A program made the translations under genes and the position numbers. From Fonsecaea monophora (Eukaryota > Ascomycota > Eurotiomycetes > Chaetothyriales > Herpotrichiellaceae), in assembly GCF_001642475.1 (NCBI RefSeq), contig NW_019173940.1, forward strand, positions 310,001 to 374,000: DNA of 64,000 nt. The letters run 5' to 3'. The notes under the pieces are model-generated. The model had not been told where the DNA came from, did no database searches, and was given only the letters and a program-made list of their open reading frames with translations. Shown one piece after another: positions 33,702 through 44,293 of the stretch. Each line of letters begins with the position of its first letter. Position 1 is the stretch's first letter.

Positions 33702-34752
33702 TGGTTGATGCCTTGGCCTCGCCTCATGTGCCCTTCCTCAATGAGAGCTCTGAAGATGTACTCGGCTCAACAAGCTTCCACGGCCCTGCATATTCAAACA
33801 ACAAAGACCGACCCTGGGCTTATCCTGGGCCCGTCCTCTCTTTCTTATGTTACGTCGTCGAGTTGGTTTGATGGATGGGTGGATAGGTGGTTGAAACAAT
33901 GCGCATCCGTTTTCTTTATTTCCTTTTGTGTCTGTGTTTGTGTCTATGAGATAGCATCCCAGACGGATTCCTAGGTCTAGGTAGGTAGGCAGATTAGATA
34001 GATACACGCCACTCGTTCATATAGCGAACAAAAATGGAATGCGATGCGGGATTACCATGGAGGTGGCCCCCCTTTCTAGGTGCTGATACCTCGTGCGTGA
34101 ATTTAAAAGTGTCTCGTACTTTGTATCGAATGCTCGCTCTCGCCTGGTATGGCAGGGTGGACGTGAGATGTAATACGTTCGACACAAGGAACTCGTTGGG
34201 TGGTAAAGTGCTGGTAGGTTGTCGACTTTGCCTGGACTGACACCCATCGAATCATCCCGAAGAAAGAGTCCTTGTCGAGCTCTACAGTTCTTTTCCGTCT
34301 ATAATTATGTACTGTGGCAGTGTACAGTACGAGTTGTCTCAGGCCCCTCGATTGACCCTTGGCGAGGATCTCTACCCGTCCCTTGTACAGACCAGGGCTT
34401 GATTAGCGAGGTTGTGAGGTCTAGAGTCGTTTTCGGTCTAGAAGGGTCCAAATTCAAGGGGCCATCAAGAGCTAGCTAACTAGTGACAATCGAGGTACTT
34501 CGACTCGTACGTATCTCAGCTATTTCAGCTGAGATCCCTTGGCGCTGGCCACAGACAAATAACCTTGAGCCTTGAAGCTTTTTGGTGTTGGTCTTCAACG
34601 ACTTTTTTTACTTAATACTCGGTATGAATGACAAGATCCAGAGCTGAACCTCGCAGCGCACAAGGATAGCACATTTGGAGAGTGCAATGCAGTGCAGTGC
34701 AGTGTCTGGTCTGGTCTGCGATTGAAAGAAGGAGTATCGAGACTCAGAAGAC
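33702..34752. other. intergenic region upstream of the HET gene
   Basis: 1.05 kb without a supported gene. It includes a degenerate AGGT/AGAT tetranucleotide run near 33972-34004, a 9-bp-arm hairpin at 34513-34535 and TGCAG repeats near 34684-34702. Confidence 0.5.
34513..34535. repeat. perfect inverted repeat ATCTCAGCT-ATTTC-AGCTGAGAT
   Basis: 9-bp arms around a 5-bp loop, about 220 bp upstream of the HET-domain gene. It could be a cruciform, a protein site or chance. Confidence 0.6.
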
Positions 34753-37251
34753 ATGTTATGCAGTGCGTGCATCAACGTGTTCCGGGAGCCGGATGACACC
34801 AACACCAACACCAACACTTTCAACACCATCGACACTATTGATCGCGGCAGACAGAATGAATACCTCGCCCCTGGAAACAGACGGGAGGCTCGCTCAGTCT
34901 CAGTCTCAGCCTCACGATCACCGTCCCCTTCCCCTGAATCGCCATTCTACAAGGCCACCCACCACAACCTCCCGCGGTTAAAAAAGTCCGCCCTCGATGG
35001 CTGCCACCTGTGCATGTTACTCTGGGCCGCCGCTCCACCAAGAGTCCACGCCTTCTGGGACGAGATCCTGCGCGACGACCGGCCCGCGCACTGGATGCCG
35101 TGTTTCTTTACCGTCGATAGAGCCGTTTTCTCCTCTCCAAGACCGTGTTCGAAGAGGATTCTGGTCGAGTACAAGTACTTTCTGGGGTTGACGAGGCCTG
35201 ACGAGCACGCGAAACCTGTTAGGAGACATTTCAGGCTGTTGTGGAGTGAAGGTAGAGTCTTTCTTTTTCTGAGATGGTCTTGATTGCCTACGAAAGGACG
35301 CTCGTTTCTTGGGTCGGGGTTTAATACTATCTTTATGGGAACTAACCAGCTATCAGAGACAGAACCACTCCTACAACAAGCCCGGATCACGCCTACTTCT
35401 ACTACGACTGCGTCTGACGAAAGCTGGAACACGTTCAAGACGTGGATGTGGACATGCATCTCCAAACACAGTCAATGTTCACCCCACTCCCTAAACCTGC
35501 GTCGGCGACAGCTCCCCAAGCGACTCCTCGAAGTCGGCGAGACAGACACGGTCCGGCTGCGCACGGTCGACAGCATCGGCGACGCCCACGCTATCGAGTA
35601 CCTTGCACTCAGCCATTGCTGGGGCGCCGCTCCTCCACGGGTCATCCTGACGTCCCGATCCGCGGCCATGCTAATTGAGGGCGTCGAAGTTAGCACGCTA
35701 TGTCGCACGTTCCGCGACGCCGTCGCCGTGACGAGGCGGTTCTGGGACGAGTTCGCCGTGCGGTACCTGTGGATCGATTCGTTGTGCATCATCCAGGATT
35801 CCGCCGAGGACTGGAGACACGAGTCGGCCAACATGGGCGACATCTACCAGAACGCATTCTGCACGCTAGCCGCCACGGCAGCAGCAAATGGGGACCGCGG
35901 CTTCTTTTCCAACCGCGACACTCGTCTGATCCACCCCTGCGCCGTGCCTGTGGTGTCCAGTACCGGGGAGAAAAGGTCCATGTACTGCGTCGACCACGAG
36001 GACTGGAATACGAACGTCTCCCAGTCACCCTGGAATGGCCGTTCATGGGTTCTCCAGGAGCGACTCCTGTCGCCGCGCGTGCTGCATTTTGGGGCTAGCC
36101 AGTTGTACTGGGAGTGTTCGAGGCTCGAGGCCTCAGAGGCATTCCCCGTGGGATTCCCAGACGGGATGGGCGAGCAGTTTAAACAGCTGTTGCCGTTCTC
36201 GGGACTGCCGACCAACATGGAGCAGAAGCAGCAAGGAATAAGTCCCAGCGGCAGCGGCAGCGGCAGCGACGGTGGCCGTAGTGGCCGTAATCATCGCCAA
36301 CGTCGTCGCCGCGACGGCCCTTACGGCATCTGGGACCAGGTCATGGAGACATACTCGGCCGGCCAATTGAGCAGACGCACGGACAGGCTCGTCGCGCTGT
36401 CGGGGATCGCGCGCAAACTGCACCGTCGCCTGATGCGGAACGATACGTACCTCGCCGGTCTGTGGAAACAGGATCTCCCCTTTCAATTGCTCTGGGATGT
36501 GCGGGAGGAGGAGGACCATCACCATCACAGCCATGAACATAAGGACGTCCAGATATCACTGACCGCAGCGTCCACCATCAGTACCGCTATCACCAATGAA
36601 TACATCGCGCCCAGCTGGTCATGGGCCTCTCGCCTCGCGACCGTGCCGTGCGATGCTGACCCGTGGTCCTCGCCGTCCACCACCACGCTGATCGACGTGA
36701 CGGGCGCGACAGTGATTCCTCTCATCACCACTCACAACACCCACAATAATAATGGTGGTGGCGGCGGCGGCGGCGGTGGTAGTGGCGACCACATGTCCCA
36801 ACTCCGCGCCGGCCACATTCGACTTTTAGGCACACTTGTGCGTTGTTCCCTCTCACGCACCCACCAGCCCGGGTCGGCGATGCCAGGTCTCGCCCTGAGA
36901 ATCAACCACCGCACCGTCTCCGCCGCGATCTGCCGCCCCGACGACACCCTCAGCCTCAGCCCCACAACCTCCCTACCACCCGTGATATATTGTCTGCCCA
37001 TCCTGCGCGGCTCGCGCAACGGCGTCCCGCGGTATAGAGGGCTCTTGCTCGTCCCCTGCTCGGGCACGGGCACGGGCGCGGGCGCGGGCGAGATGCAGTT
37101 CCGCCGCTGGGGGACGTTCACGGCCGATGCGCCGGGGGATGAGTTCTCGGGTCGAGAGGCGCACGCAAATGCGATGGCGCGGTGCGAGGGGGTTGGGGCG
37201 TCTTCTCCGGAGATGGGGATGAGGAAGAGGGATGAGATTACGATTATATGA
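34753..37251 (+). CDS. HET-domain (heterokaryon incompatibility) protein
   Basis: Two exons (34753-35251, 35297-37251) encode about 817 aa. The 45-nt intron removes an in-frame TGA at 35281-35283 and joins SE-G-RSFLGSGF. The N-terminus has a Cys-rich segment (MLCSACINVF...LDGCHLCMLLW), typical of HET proteins. The HET domain starts at EYLALSHCWG and continues with YLWIDSLCIIQD, NMGDIYQNAFCTLAA and SPWNGRSWVLQERLLSPRVL. Later come WSWASR and a run of Gly encoded by GGN repeats. HET proteins act in fungal non-self recognition and can trigger cell death. The partner and allele type are not visible. Confidence 0.87.
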
Positions 37252-37980
37252 GAAACTCTCTACATTACTACGTTACCTAGTGGGAAAAAGGGGGGAGGGT
37301 GGGTGCCCGAATGGCTCGTGGAATGGTCGACGTGTGGTACATATATGGGAAATACATGAGGGCATCTACCTGGCGTACCTACGTATAAGGAATGAGGTTA
37401 CGAATGAGGTATGAGAAATGAGAAATGAGGAATAAAGTACAAGGTATAGGGTATGAAGTATAAGGTATGACTATGGCCAGGGGACAAGACATCCAACCTG
37501 CATTCAATTCAAGCAATTCAAGCAATTCAAGCAAGCAAGAAAGCACACGAATTCTCACCTGTTGGTATGATGACAACTGAGTTCCACCAGTCCCTAAGAT
37601 TTCCTTGCGATGGTTTGTGGTATCTTCATTACCAAGTCCAAAGGACCCTTCCTTCCCCTTTCCTTCAAGCATTATATAGATCTATATACACTAACCCATC
37701 CGCTCATTCACTCACCGGCTCACTCACCAAAGTCCCTCATGTTTCCTCTCAATAAATGCTCACGGTCAAGAAATTCTGCCCGATAATGTCTGTCATAGCT
37801 TCAATTCGAAACAGGATCCACATTGCCCATAGCCCATATCCCAGGTCCCATAGCCCATATCCTAATTGACACGTTGCCAGTGCCGTCGCCTGTTGTCGTT
37901 GCCGTTTCCGTTTCCCAGAGCCAACCCGTTGAAACCAGCCCAAGCTCTCCCGCTCCCCAAAAGCAAAAAGTACATTTTCT

Positions 37981-38019
<39 letters not shown>

Positions 38020-38032
38020 GACACTCCTACAC
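37252..38032. other. intergenic region with degenerate short repeats
   Basis: 781 bp without a gene. It has GTATGA/AATGAG-like degenerate repeats (about 37385-37470), AATTCAAGC tandem units (about 37500-37530), a CCCATAGCCCATATCC duplication (about 37827-37861) and a CA microsatellite. Confidence 0.6.
37982..38016. repeat. (CA)n microsatellite
   Basis: 35 bp of CA repeat just downstream of the stop codon (38033) of the minus-strand membrane protein, so it probably lies in its 3' UTR or beyond. Confidence 0.95.
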
Positions 38033-39205
38033 TCACGCTTCCCCATGGCTGTCTGCCCCGCGCAGGGGCTGCCACTCGTCTGTGCGGCTCAAAGACCCCC
38101 GTTTCCAAGGACTGCTGAGACGCTCACCAAACGACATGCTCCCGCTCCCCGAGGGTGGTTCCATGGGTATGAGCTCCGGTCCGCCGTGGGCGTGATGTGA
38201 GTCCTGTCGCCGATCGTCCAGCACCTCTCGGAGCCCGCTCAGCTCGTACATGACGATCACGCGACACACCAGGGTGGAGGCCAGGTATCTCCCCACGACG
38301 GCGGTGGCGTCGCTGGTGGAGATGAAGATGAGGCTCGAAAAGACGAGCGTCCCGTACACGATGTGCAACACGGTGCCCGTGGCGGTGAACCACGAGAGGA
38401 AGATGTACAGGTACGTCTCTTCCTTGATCTCCAGTTGTGCCGCTTGTTTTCGCGAGGCCGAAGGGGTGAATTCCGCGCACAGCATCTGCCACAGCCCTGT
38501 CGGTGGCTTCTCACTCGGTCGGATAACGATCCGGGTTCGGCAATAGACCGACCACGTGCCAAAGAAGTGTACGGCAACGGCCAAAAATGCCCAGAGGGCC
38601 GGGAGGTATGCGGTCTCTGGCGCAAAGGAGCAGATGGTCTGAATGCAGATCTCGTAGCTCACAAAGGCCAGGTTGACGACCGCGGCAGCTGCCATGACGT
38701 ACTGGAACACGGAGATGAAAAACCCCGACGACCAGCCCATTCGCTTGATCCGGATGGTCCTGGGTTTCCTCTCCAACAGCTCCGTGGTGTCAATGTAGTC
38801 GAATGTGCGGATGGGCGAGACGGCTGGTGCCCCAGCGGCGAGCAGGAAGGCCAGAAATGGTCGTCGCAGAGCCACTAGGCCGACTTCCACGGTGGTGGAC
38901 CCAACAAGACCCAGAGTCGTCGGTAATAGACCTAGCAGCACAGCAGCGGCCGCCATGTTGGACTTGCGTGTTTCGTTCAGATTCTCCAGAATGCAATCGA
39001 TGACCGGCGTGACATATTCGCTCAGATAGTCTTTCGGGGCGACCTTGTGCAAGTAAGTCCGGTACTCTTCCTGACAATTATCTTCCATGATTTGCTCAAA
39101 GACTTTTCGGTACTGGCCATACCAATGCGTGAAATGGACGGCAGCGGTGGATGTCGAAACCAAAGAAACAAACACCAATAGAAAGAAGCACAAACGCGAT
39201 GCCAT
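38033..39205 (-). CDS. hypothetical multi-pass membrane protein with signal peptide
   Basis: Intronless 390-aa protein. Residues 1-21 (MASRLCFFLLVFVSLVSTSTA) form a signal peptide. An extracellular-looking segment with Cys (DNCQEEY, VIDCILENLNET with an N-glycosylation site) follows. About five to six hydrophobic helices come next: near 83-105, 110-127, 170-198, 203-225 and 270-300. The C-terminal 60 residues are polar and cytosolic-looking (Ser/Gly/Arg). No family recognised by name. Similar proteins of this layout are common as uncharacterised fungal membrane proteins. Confidence 0.78.
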   Translation of the reverse strand: MASRLCFFLLVFVSLVSTSTAAVHFTHWYGQYRKVFEQIMEDNCQEEYRTYLHKVAPKDYLSEYVTPVIDCILENLNETRKSNMAAAAVLLGLLPTTLGLVGSTTVEVGLVALRRPFLAFLLAAGAPAVSPIRTFDYIDTTELLERKPRTIRIKRMGWSSGFFISVFQYVMAAAAVVNLAFVSYEICIQTICSFAPETAYLPALWAFLAVAVHFFGTWSVYCRTRIVIRPSEKPPTGLWQMLCAEFTPSASRKQAAQLEIKEETYLYIFLSWFTATGTVLHIVYGTLVFSSLIFISTSDATAVVGRYLASTLVCRVIVMYELSGLREVLDDRRQDSHHAHGGPELIPMEPPSGSGSMSFGERLSSPWKRGSLSRTDEWQPLRGADSHGEA

Positions 39206-40482
39206 TTTGGGCGGGAAGATCTATTAACCTTTGGGCATGAGTTTCTGGCTCCCATCAACGAGACTTCGAGGCTGAAGCCTGAGAATATATGGCGAGAGCT
39301 CGCACCGTTCCACGCCGCAGTGGACTTATTTTTGTCCAAGGTGCAAGCAAAAAGAGTGATAGGTGTGTTGGCGGAGCACACCTAACGCACACCTGGGCTG
39401 CTTGCAACATATCGAGCCATTGGTTGCGACTCAGTTCGAGGGCCGGTCGCAGGGTAGTTCGATGGCTGCATAGGCGGATCTCCGTCTTGGAGGCCTGAGC
39501 GAGCAATGACTGATGTGTCTATGCATGCTGAGAAAGAAGCGTCGAGGTGGGAGGCCAAACGCGGGGGCTCATGTGGTTTTTGGGTGGTTTCTGAACCAAA
39601 CCGCCCCCAACCTGCAGCGAAAGGCGATCGCGGCGTGGTGGGGGTATTTGGTGTTGTCGTCCTCGTGTCGGAGGAAAGTGGTTTCTCGTGAGTGTCTATA
39701 GTGGGATGGTGCGTACGCCATATCGTCAACACCTCTCAGAATTGATACCCCTGTAAGTGGAGGCGGTGCCTCAATGGTAAGTACTTCGTTTACACAGCAA
39801 AGACTGAACAGTGGATGAGGCGTTCGCTCGGAGAAACCAGACCAGGCGTGCTCGAGGTGGTACAAACTCGTAGCAATGAGCCTCCCTCGCTAAACAAACA
39901 GCACTGCTTCAATTCGGCAGCTGGAATGATGGTGTTCGGCGTCCAGGGCTGGAAAATTAGGTGGTTGGGACTCAAGGGGTGAAGCGTCCACAAGGGGCGT
40001 TTGGTGCAGGAGTCCATGACATAATCGCCCCCTTTTTGAGGCTGAATCACTTTATTGTCTTTGTGTTGACTCTGGTACCGAGCACAGAGAAGACTCTTGC
40101 CACCCTTTCCCTTCCCTGGTAGCTGTCGAGCGGTTAATGGCCTAGGGCCCAATGCCGAAACCGGTACTCGCCTTGTGCCTCGAAGAATGTCACATATGTA
40201 CGCTGTCTGAGAGATGAAATAATGGTGAGCGACTCGACAGCCAATGGTTGAGCGTCAAATGCCTGCGCATGTCAATGGGCGCAGCCAGGACTTTTTTTCC
40301 CCGCCTGCGGCCTGCGGCACCCACTCATCTTCCACCCTTTGATAATCCACAATGCCACCCCCCAGAGCACCTTCTAAAGCTATCCGTTATCATCACATAA
40401 AAATACCTTATTCCTTTATTTGCTGATCTGCGATCCAGCCATCGCCTGTGTCGTTTCTTTTTCCGCAGGTCCTTTCGCGGCA
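39206..40482. other. intergenic region upstream of the L-serine dehydratase
   Basis: 1.28 kb. Several open frames of 80-120 codons occur on the minus strand, but none shows recognisable motifs. No supported feature. Confidence 0.5.
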
Positions 40483-42630
40483 ATGAAGCGCGCAGGCTGG
40501 CAGAGGATTGTCCTGCTGCGGTCGAGTGGGACTTCAACCCGGGGCTTGGGCGGACATCTGATCAGACCAAGATATGGCCGCGCTGAACCAACTCGGGGTC
40601 GTTCGCGTTGGTCCACCAAACATCCAGCCATACTCGGGACACAACATTTCCGTCCGTTCAGTACAGGGCCACTGAGACAGTATACCGAGGACGATGGCGA
40701 AGATGATGCTGGCACGTATAGCGAGGCGGATTACGAACACGCCGTCATCTCCACGTTCGATCTCTTCTCGATAGGCATTGGGCCATCGTCTTCGCACACT
40801 GTCGGTCCCATGCGTGCGGGCAACATCTTTGTCGCGGATCTCGTGGAAGCGAACCTCCTGCATCGAGTCCATAAGATTCGCGTTTCCATCTATGGCAGTT
40901 TGGCTCTGACCGGCGAAGGACACATGACGCCGTCGGCCCTCCTGCTCGGCCTGGAGAGTGCGGACGTGGAGACGGTCGACACTTCATACGTGCCGAAGCG
41001 GTTCATCGAAATCAAGTCGACCAAGAAACTCTTCCTGGGCCGGGGCTTGCCGGGACACAAAGGTAAAGAGATTGCCTTTGACTACGAGCGCGACTTCATT
41101 TGGGAATGGACCAAGAAACTGCCTCTACACAGCAACGGCATGCGTCTGATGGTTTTCGACGCCGAAGGGGACATGTTGGCAACCAATGATTTCTTCAGTG
41201 TCGGTGGCGGCTTTGTCGTCAACGGCGCCCTTTCGAACAATGCGGCTGCCAACTCAGAGGATCTGGCCCCGCCGGATAATAATGACTCCTCAGAAGAGTC
41301 ACACGATCTAGCGACTCAAGATTCAGGGCACCATCCGGCTGATCTAACAGAAAACATGTTCTACAAGGAGATTCGTCGAGCAGATGCCGCGGGAGATCGG
41401 AAGACAGGGCTCGGGATTAAACTCCTGGACGGGACTAGTGAATCTGACGAGCTTGGCTTGGAATCCATGGGAAGCGCCCTTTCGACCGCGTCGACTGGTC
41501 CCACGGACATCGAGGCCGAAGGCGCCCGCACCTCTGGCCCTCGTCAGCCTCGCTATCCATTCCGCGACGCTGCCAGCTTACTACATTTGTGCCACAAACA
41601 CAACCTGACCATTGCACAGCTGGTGTTTGAAAACGAAAAGAGCCACGGGAATTCCGAGGATGAAGTATATCGAAAGCTGTTTCGGATCTGGCGAGTCATG
41701 GATGAGAGCATCCTCGAAGGTGTTCAGGCACCGCTCGACTCGACGCTGCCGGGCTCGCTCAAGCTGCATCGACGGGCCCCGGCATTGTACCGGCGACTCA
41801 CGAGAGGTCTTTATCCTTCGCACACGCAAGGAGCCCAAGATGTCGATCCTGCGGGCACCCTTCCTTCGAACACGCACAATGCATCCCTACCCCACGCGAC
41901 TGCCGCAATGGTGACTCAGACACATAATCGCACAGGCATGCGACGGGCACCCCGCGTCCATGGTGCTCTTGATCATCCCATCCCACCGCCCCCAAAGCGC
42001 CGCACCACGTTCCCGGCTATGGACTACTTGACCGCGTATGCAATTGCTGTCAACGAGACCAATGCGGCGGGAGGACGAATCGTGACGGCGCCCACGAACG
42101 GGGCGGCGGGTATTATCCCTGCGGTGCTCAAGTACACGATTGAATTCATCAGCGACGACCCCGAACGCGACGTGCCGACCTTCCTGCTTACAGCTGCGGC
42201 CATCGGCATGCTGTACAAACGGGGGGCGACCATCTCCGCCGCCGAAGGCGGGTGCATGGCCGAAGTTGGGGTCGCGTGTTCCATGGCGGCAGGCGCGTTC
42301 GCGGCGTGCATGGGCGCGAGTCCCGAGGCGGTCGAGCAGGCTGCCGAAATAGGCATCGAGCACAACCTGGGCCTTACATGCGACCCCATCGGCGGCCTAG
42401 TGCAGGCGCCGTGCATTGAGCGCAACGCCCTAGGCGCCATCAAGGCAATCTCAAGCGCCAACCTGGCCCTCAGCAGCGAGACCGGCACGCAAAAGGTACG
42501 TCTAGACGACGCCATCCGCGCCATGCGCCTGACTGCTCGGGGCATGAGGAACGAATTCAAGGAGACGAGTCTGAGTGGGCTGGCTACGAGCGTGCCGCTT
42601 CATATTCCCGTCAGCGTTCCCGACTGTTGA
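40483..42630 (+). CDS. L-serine dehydratase, iron-sulfur type, fused alpha and beta domains
   Basis: Intronless 715-aa protein from ATG 40483. It should deaminate L-serine to pyruvate and ammonia using a 4Fe-4S cluster rather than PLP. The N-terminus (MKRAGWQRIVLLRSSG...) is basic and looks like a mitochondrial targeting peptide. The beta domain starts FDLFSIGIGPSSSHTVGPMR and includes GSLALTGEGHMT. The alpha domain begins near residue 512 with NAAGGRIVTAPTNGAAGIIP and carries LGLTCDPIGGLVQAPCIERN, with Cys633 and Cys644 as likely cluster ligands. Between the domains a low-complexity insert of about 240 residues (Ser/Asp/Thr-rich, then basic) makes it far longer than the bacterial enzyme of about 450 aa. 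Most fungi are known for a PLP-type serine dehydratase, so this bacterial-style enzyme may have been transferred. Confidence 0.9.
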   Translation: MKRAGWQRIVLLRSSGTSTRGLGGHLIRPRYGRAEPTRGRSRWSTKHPAILGTQHFRPFSTGPLRQYTEDDGEDDAGTYSEADYEHAVISTFDLFSIGIGPSSSHTVGPMRAGNIFVADLVEANLLHRVHKIRVSIYGSLALTGEGHMTPSALLLGLESADVETVDTSYVPKRFIEIKSTKKLFLGRGLPGHKGKEIAFDYERDFIWEWTKKLPLHSNGMRLMVFDAEGDMLATNDFFSVGGGFVVNGALSNNAAANSEDLAPPDNNDSSEESHDLATQDSGHHPADLTENMFYKEIRRADAAGDRKTGLGIKLLDGTSESDELGLESMGSALSTASTGPTDIEAEGARTSGPRQPRYPFRDAASLLHLCHKHNLTIAQLVFENEKSHGNSEDEVYRKLFRIWRVMDESILEGVQAPLDSTLPGSLKLHRRAPALYRRLTRGLYPSHTQGAQDVDPAGTLPSNTHNASLPHATAAMVTQTHNRTGMRRAPRVHGALDHPIPPPPKRRTTFPAMDYLTAYAIAVNETNAAGGRIVTAPTNGAAGIIPAVLKYTIEFISDDPERDVPTFLLTAAAIGMLYKRGATISAAEGGCMAEVGVACSMAAGAFAACMGASPEAVEQAAEIGIEHNLGLTCDPIGGLVQAPCIERNALGAIKAISSANLALSSETGTQKVRLDDAIRAMRLTARGMRNEFKETSLSGLATSVPLHIPVSVPDC

Positions 42631-43586
42631 GTGAATGCGTTAAGATGAGTTGAGTCTTGTCAAACTGATGGATTCGATTCGACTTGATTCGATCAGATGC
42701 CCAACAAGGCTCGTCGATTGACCTTGCTTTGGGACCGCGCGTCACATCGCTTCGCTTCGCCATTGTACATGTTCTCGTCCAATCACTCGGTATTGCGTGC
42801 GCAGGATAGATAATGTGGGCCGGAAAAGAAAAAGCGATAGAATGAAGGGGCTTTGTCCTTTTTCGGGCTGGGTAGGTGCAGTAGGTACCTAAGGTGCTCT
42901 GGTATGTCAAAATATCCAGTGATTGGAGCTTTATCAAAGTACGGGATCTAAAGGATGTACTTGTGGGTGCATCTCTACCACGCCAACGGTGAATGCAGTT
43001 GAAGTGGGGGATTCATGATCTAGCCTTATGTGTGGATCCAACCTTCTTGTACGAGGTAGTCATTTCTTCGTTGTATTGCCTTGGATGTCGATGCTGATTG
43101 CGGTAGTCAAATCAACACAGGAGGCATTAAATAGCACCACAAACTCTCCAATTTCGTCTTTCCAGAGACACGAAGATATCTCCATGCCATTTCATATGTG
43201 GCCTCGTACTTGTTACGGCACCGCGATCCGCAGCACGTAACGAGGATGACGTCACTGGTTCAGGTACAGACCGGACTGGCATCATTGATCTGCGCGAGGA
43301 AGAGAAATCGCTCATGACGGAGAGAGATGGGATTGAAATGAATGACGATGAATGGGGGCTCTATTACCTTCTTTTCCCCCATGACTGCGATTTAGTCCAA
43401 CCTTTTCCTTTAACTACTTATTCAACGTACTAAGTCGAGCCGAGTTCAAAGCATTCCACACGACCCAGCATACCTTGTCTAGAGACGATAGCAACCTCCC
43501 CAGAACCTCAACAAGCAAGCTCTCCTACTGAGTTCCTCCGAGATCGCGTACATCTTTCAAAACCCACCCCACAAACCCAAACAACA
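42631..43586. other. intergenic region
   Basis: 956 bp with no supported gene. It has short CGATTCGA/TTGATTCGAT repeats near 42671-42692. Otherwise nothing is seen. Confidence 0.5.
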
Positions 43587-44045
43587 ATGCCGCCCCGTCT
43601 CCCTCGACGACACTTACTGTCCCTCGCACGCCCGTTCCGCCCAGTAACCACCACCTCCTCTCGAATCCGACCCATGTCCACGACCGCCCCCCGCGTCTTG
43701 GCCGCTCATCAAGACCCCGACCGGCACCCGCACCCGCAGCGTGACGCGCAGATGGACCGCGAGAAGATGAACCCGGAGGCGAACGAGTACTCCAAGTCCG
43801 GGACTGACGACGCCTCGGCCGCCAATGAGGAGGCCGCGTTCAACCCGGACATCACGGACCCGCAGGAAGCCAAGAAGAAGGCCGGCGAGGGGAACCAGGT
43901 CAACCCGCTGGACGCGAGCCCGGCGAACCCGGAAATCAGCCGGGGGACGGCCGAGGAGGAAGGCGGCGCAAAGAAGAAGATGTCGGAGGGTGGCGGGGGG
44001 AGAAAAGGTGGAGGCGAGGCGGGGAAGGGTGAGCAAAGTACTTAA
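43587..44045 (+). CDS. small acidic low-complexity protein with mitochondrial-type presequence
   Basis: Single exon of 152 aa, ATG 43587 in an A-rich context (caacaATGccg). Residues 1-35 (MPPRLPRRHLLSLARPFRP...) are rich in Arg and Ser, without acids, as in mitochondrial presequences. The rest is hydrophilic: DREKMNPEANEYSKSGTDD, AAFNPDITDPQEAKKKAGEG and NPLDASPANPEISRGTAEEE, ending in a Gly/Lys tail. The composition (Gly, Ala, Glu, Lys; no Cys or Trp) resembles LEA-like stress proteins. This pattern is seen in uncharacterised fungal proteins. The function is not known. Confidence 0.72.
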   Translation: MPPRLPRRHLLSLARPFRPVTTTSSRIRPMSTTAPRVLAAHQDPDRHPHPQRDAQMDREKMNPEANEYSKSGTDDASAANEEAAFNPDITDPQEAKKKAGEGNQVNPLDASPANPEISRGTAEEEGGAKKKMSEGGGGRKGGGEAGKGEQST

Positions 44046-44293
44046 AAAAATGCCACCGGTCTGTGAGGCTGCGAGTCTGCGAGTCTGCGAGGTTCGTCTC
44101 GAGAGCTTCAGAACCGGGCTAGAGCACCAGTGTGACGTTGTACATACTTGACGTTTGGGAAAATTCAAATCGATGAAAAGAAGGAGTCGATCGTGTATTA
44201 TCCTCCAAAAACGCGCGCACATATGGGTATCATTCCACCTTTACAAATTATCCAACACTTCCAGCCTTGATCGCAACAACACCCGCCCATCCA

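Noticed and set aside
35281..35283. Premature stop in the HET-domain gene
   Set aside because: It lies in a 45-nt GT..AG intron whose removal keeps frame and gives a continuous protein.
37982..38016. CRISPR-like or satellite repeat
   Set aside because: A simple CA microsatellite with no spacer structure. CRISPR arrays are not expected in a fungal nucleus.
39790..40152. 120-codon minus-strand frame upstream of the serine dehydratase
   Set aside because: No family features, with a composition typical of translated non-coding DNA.
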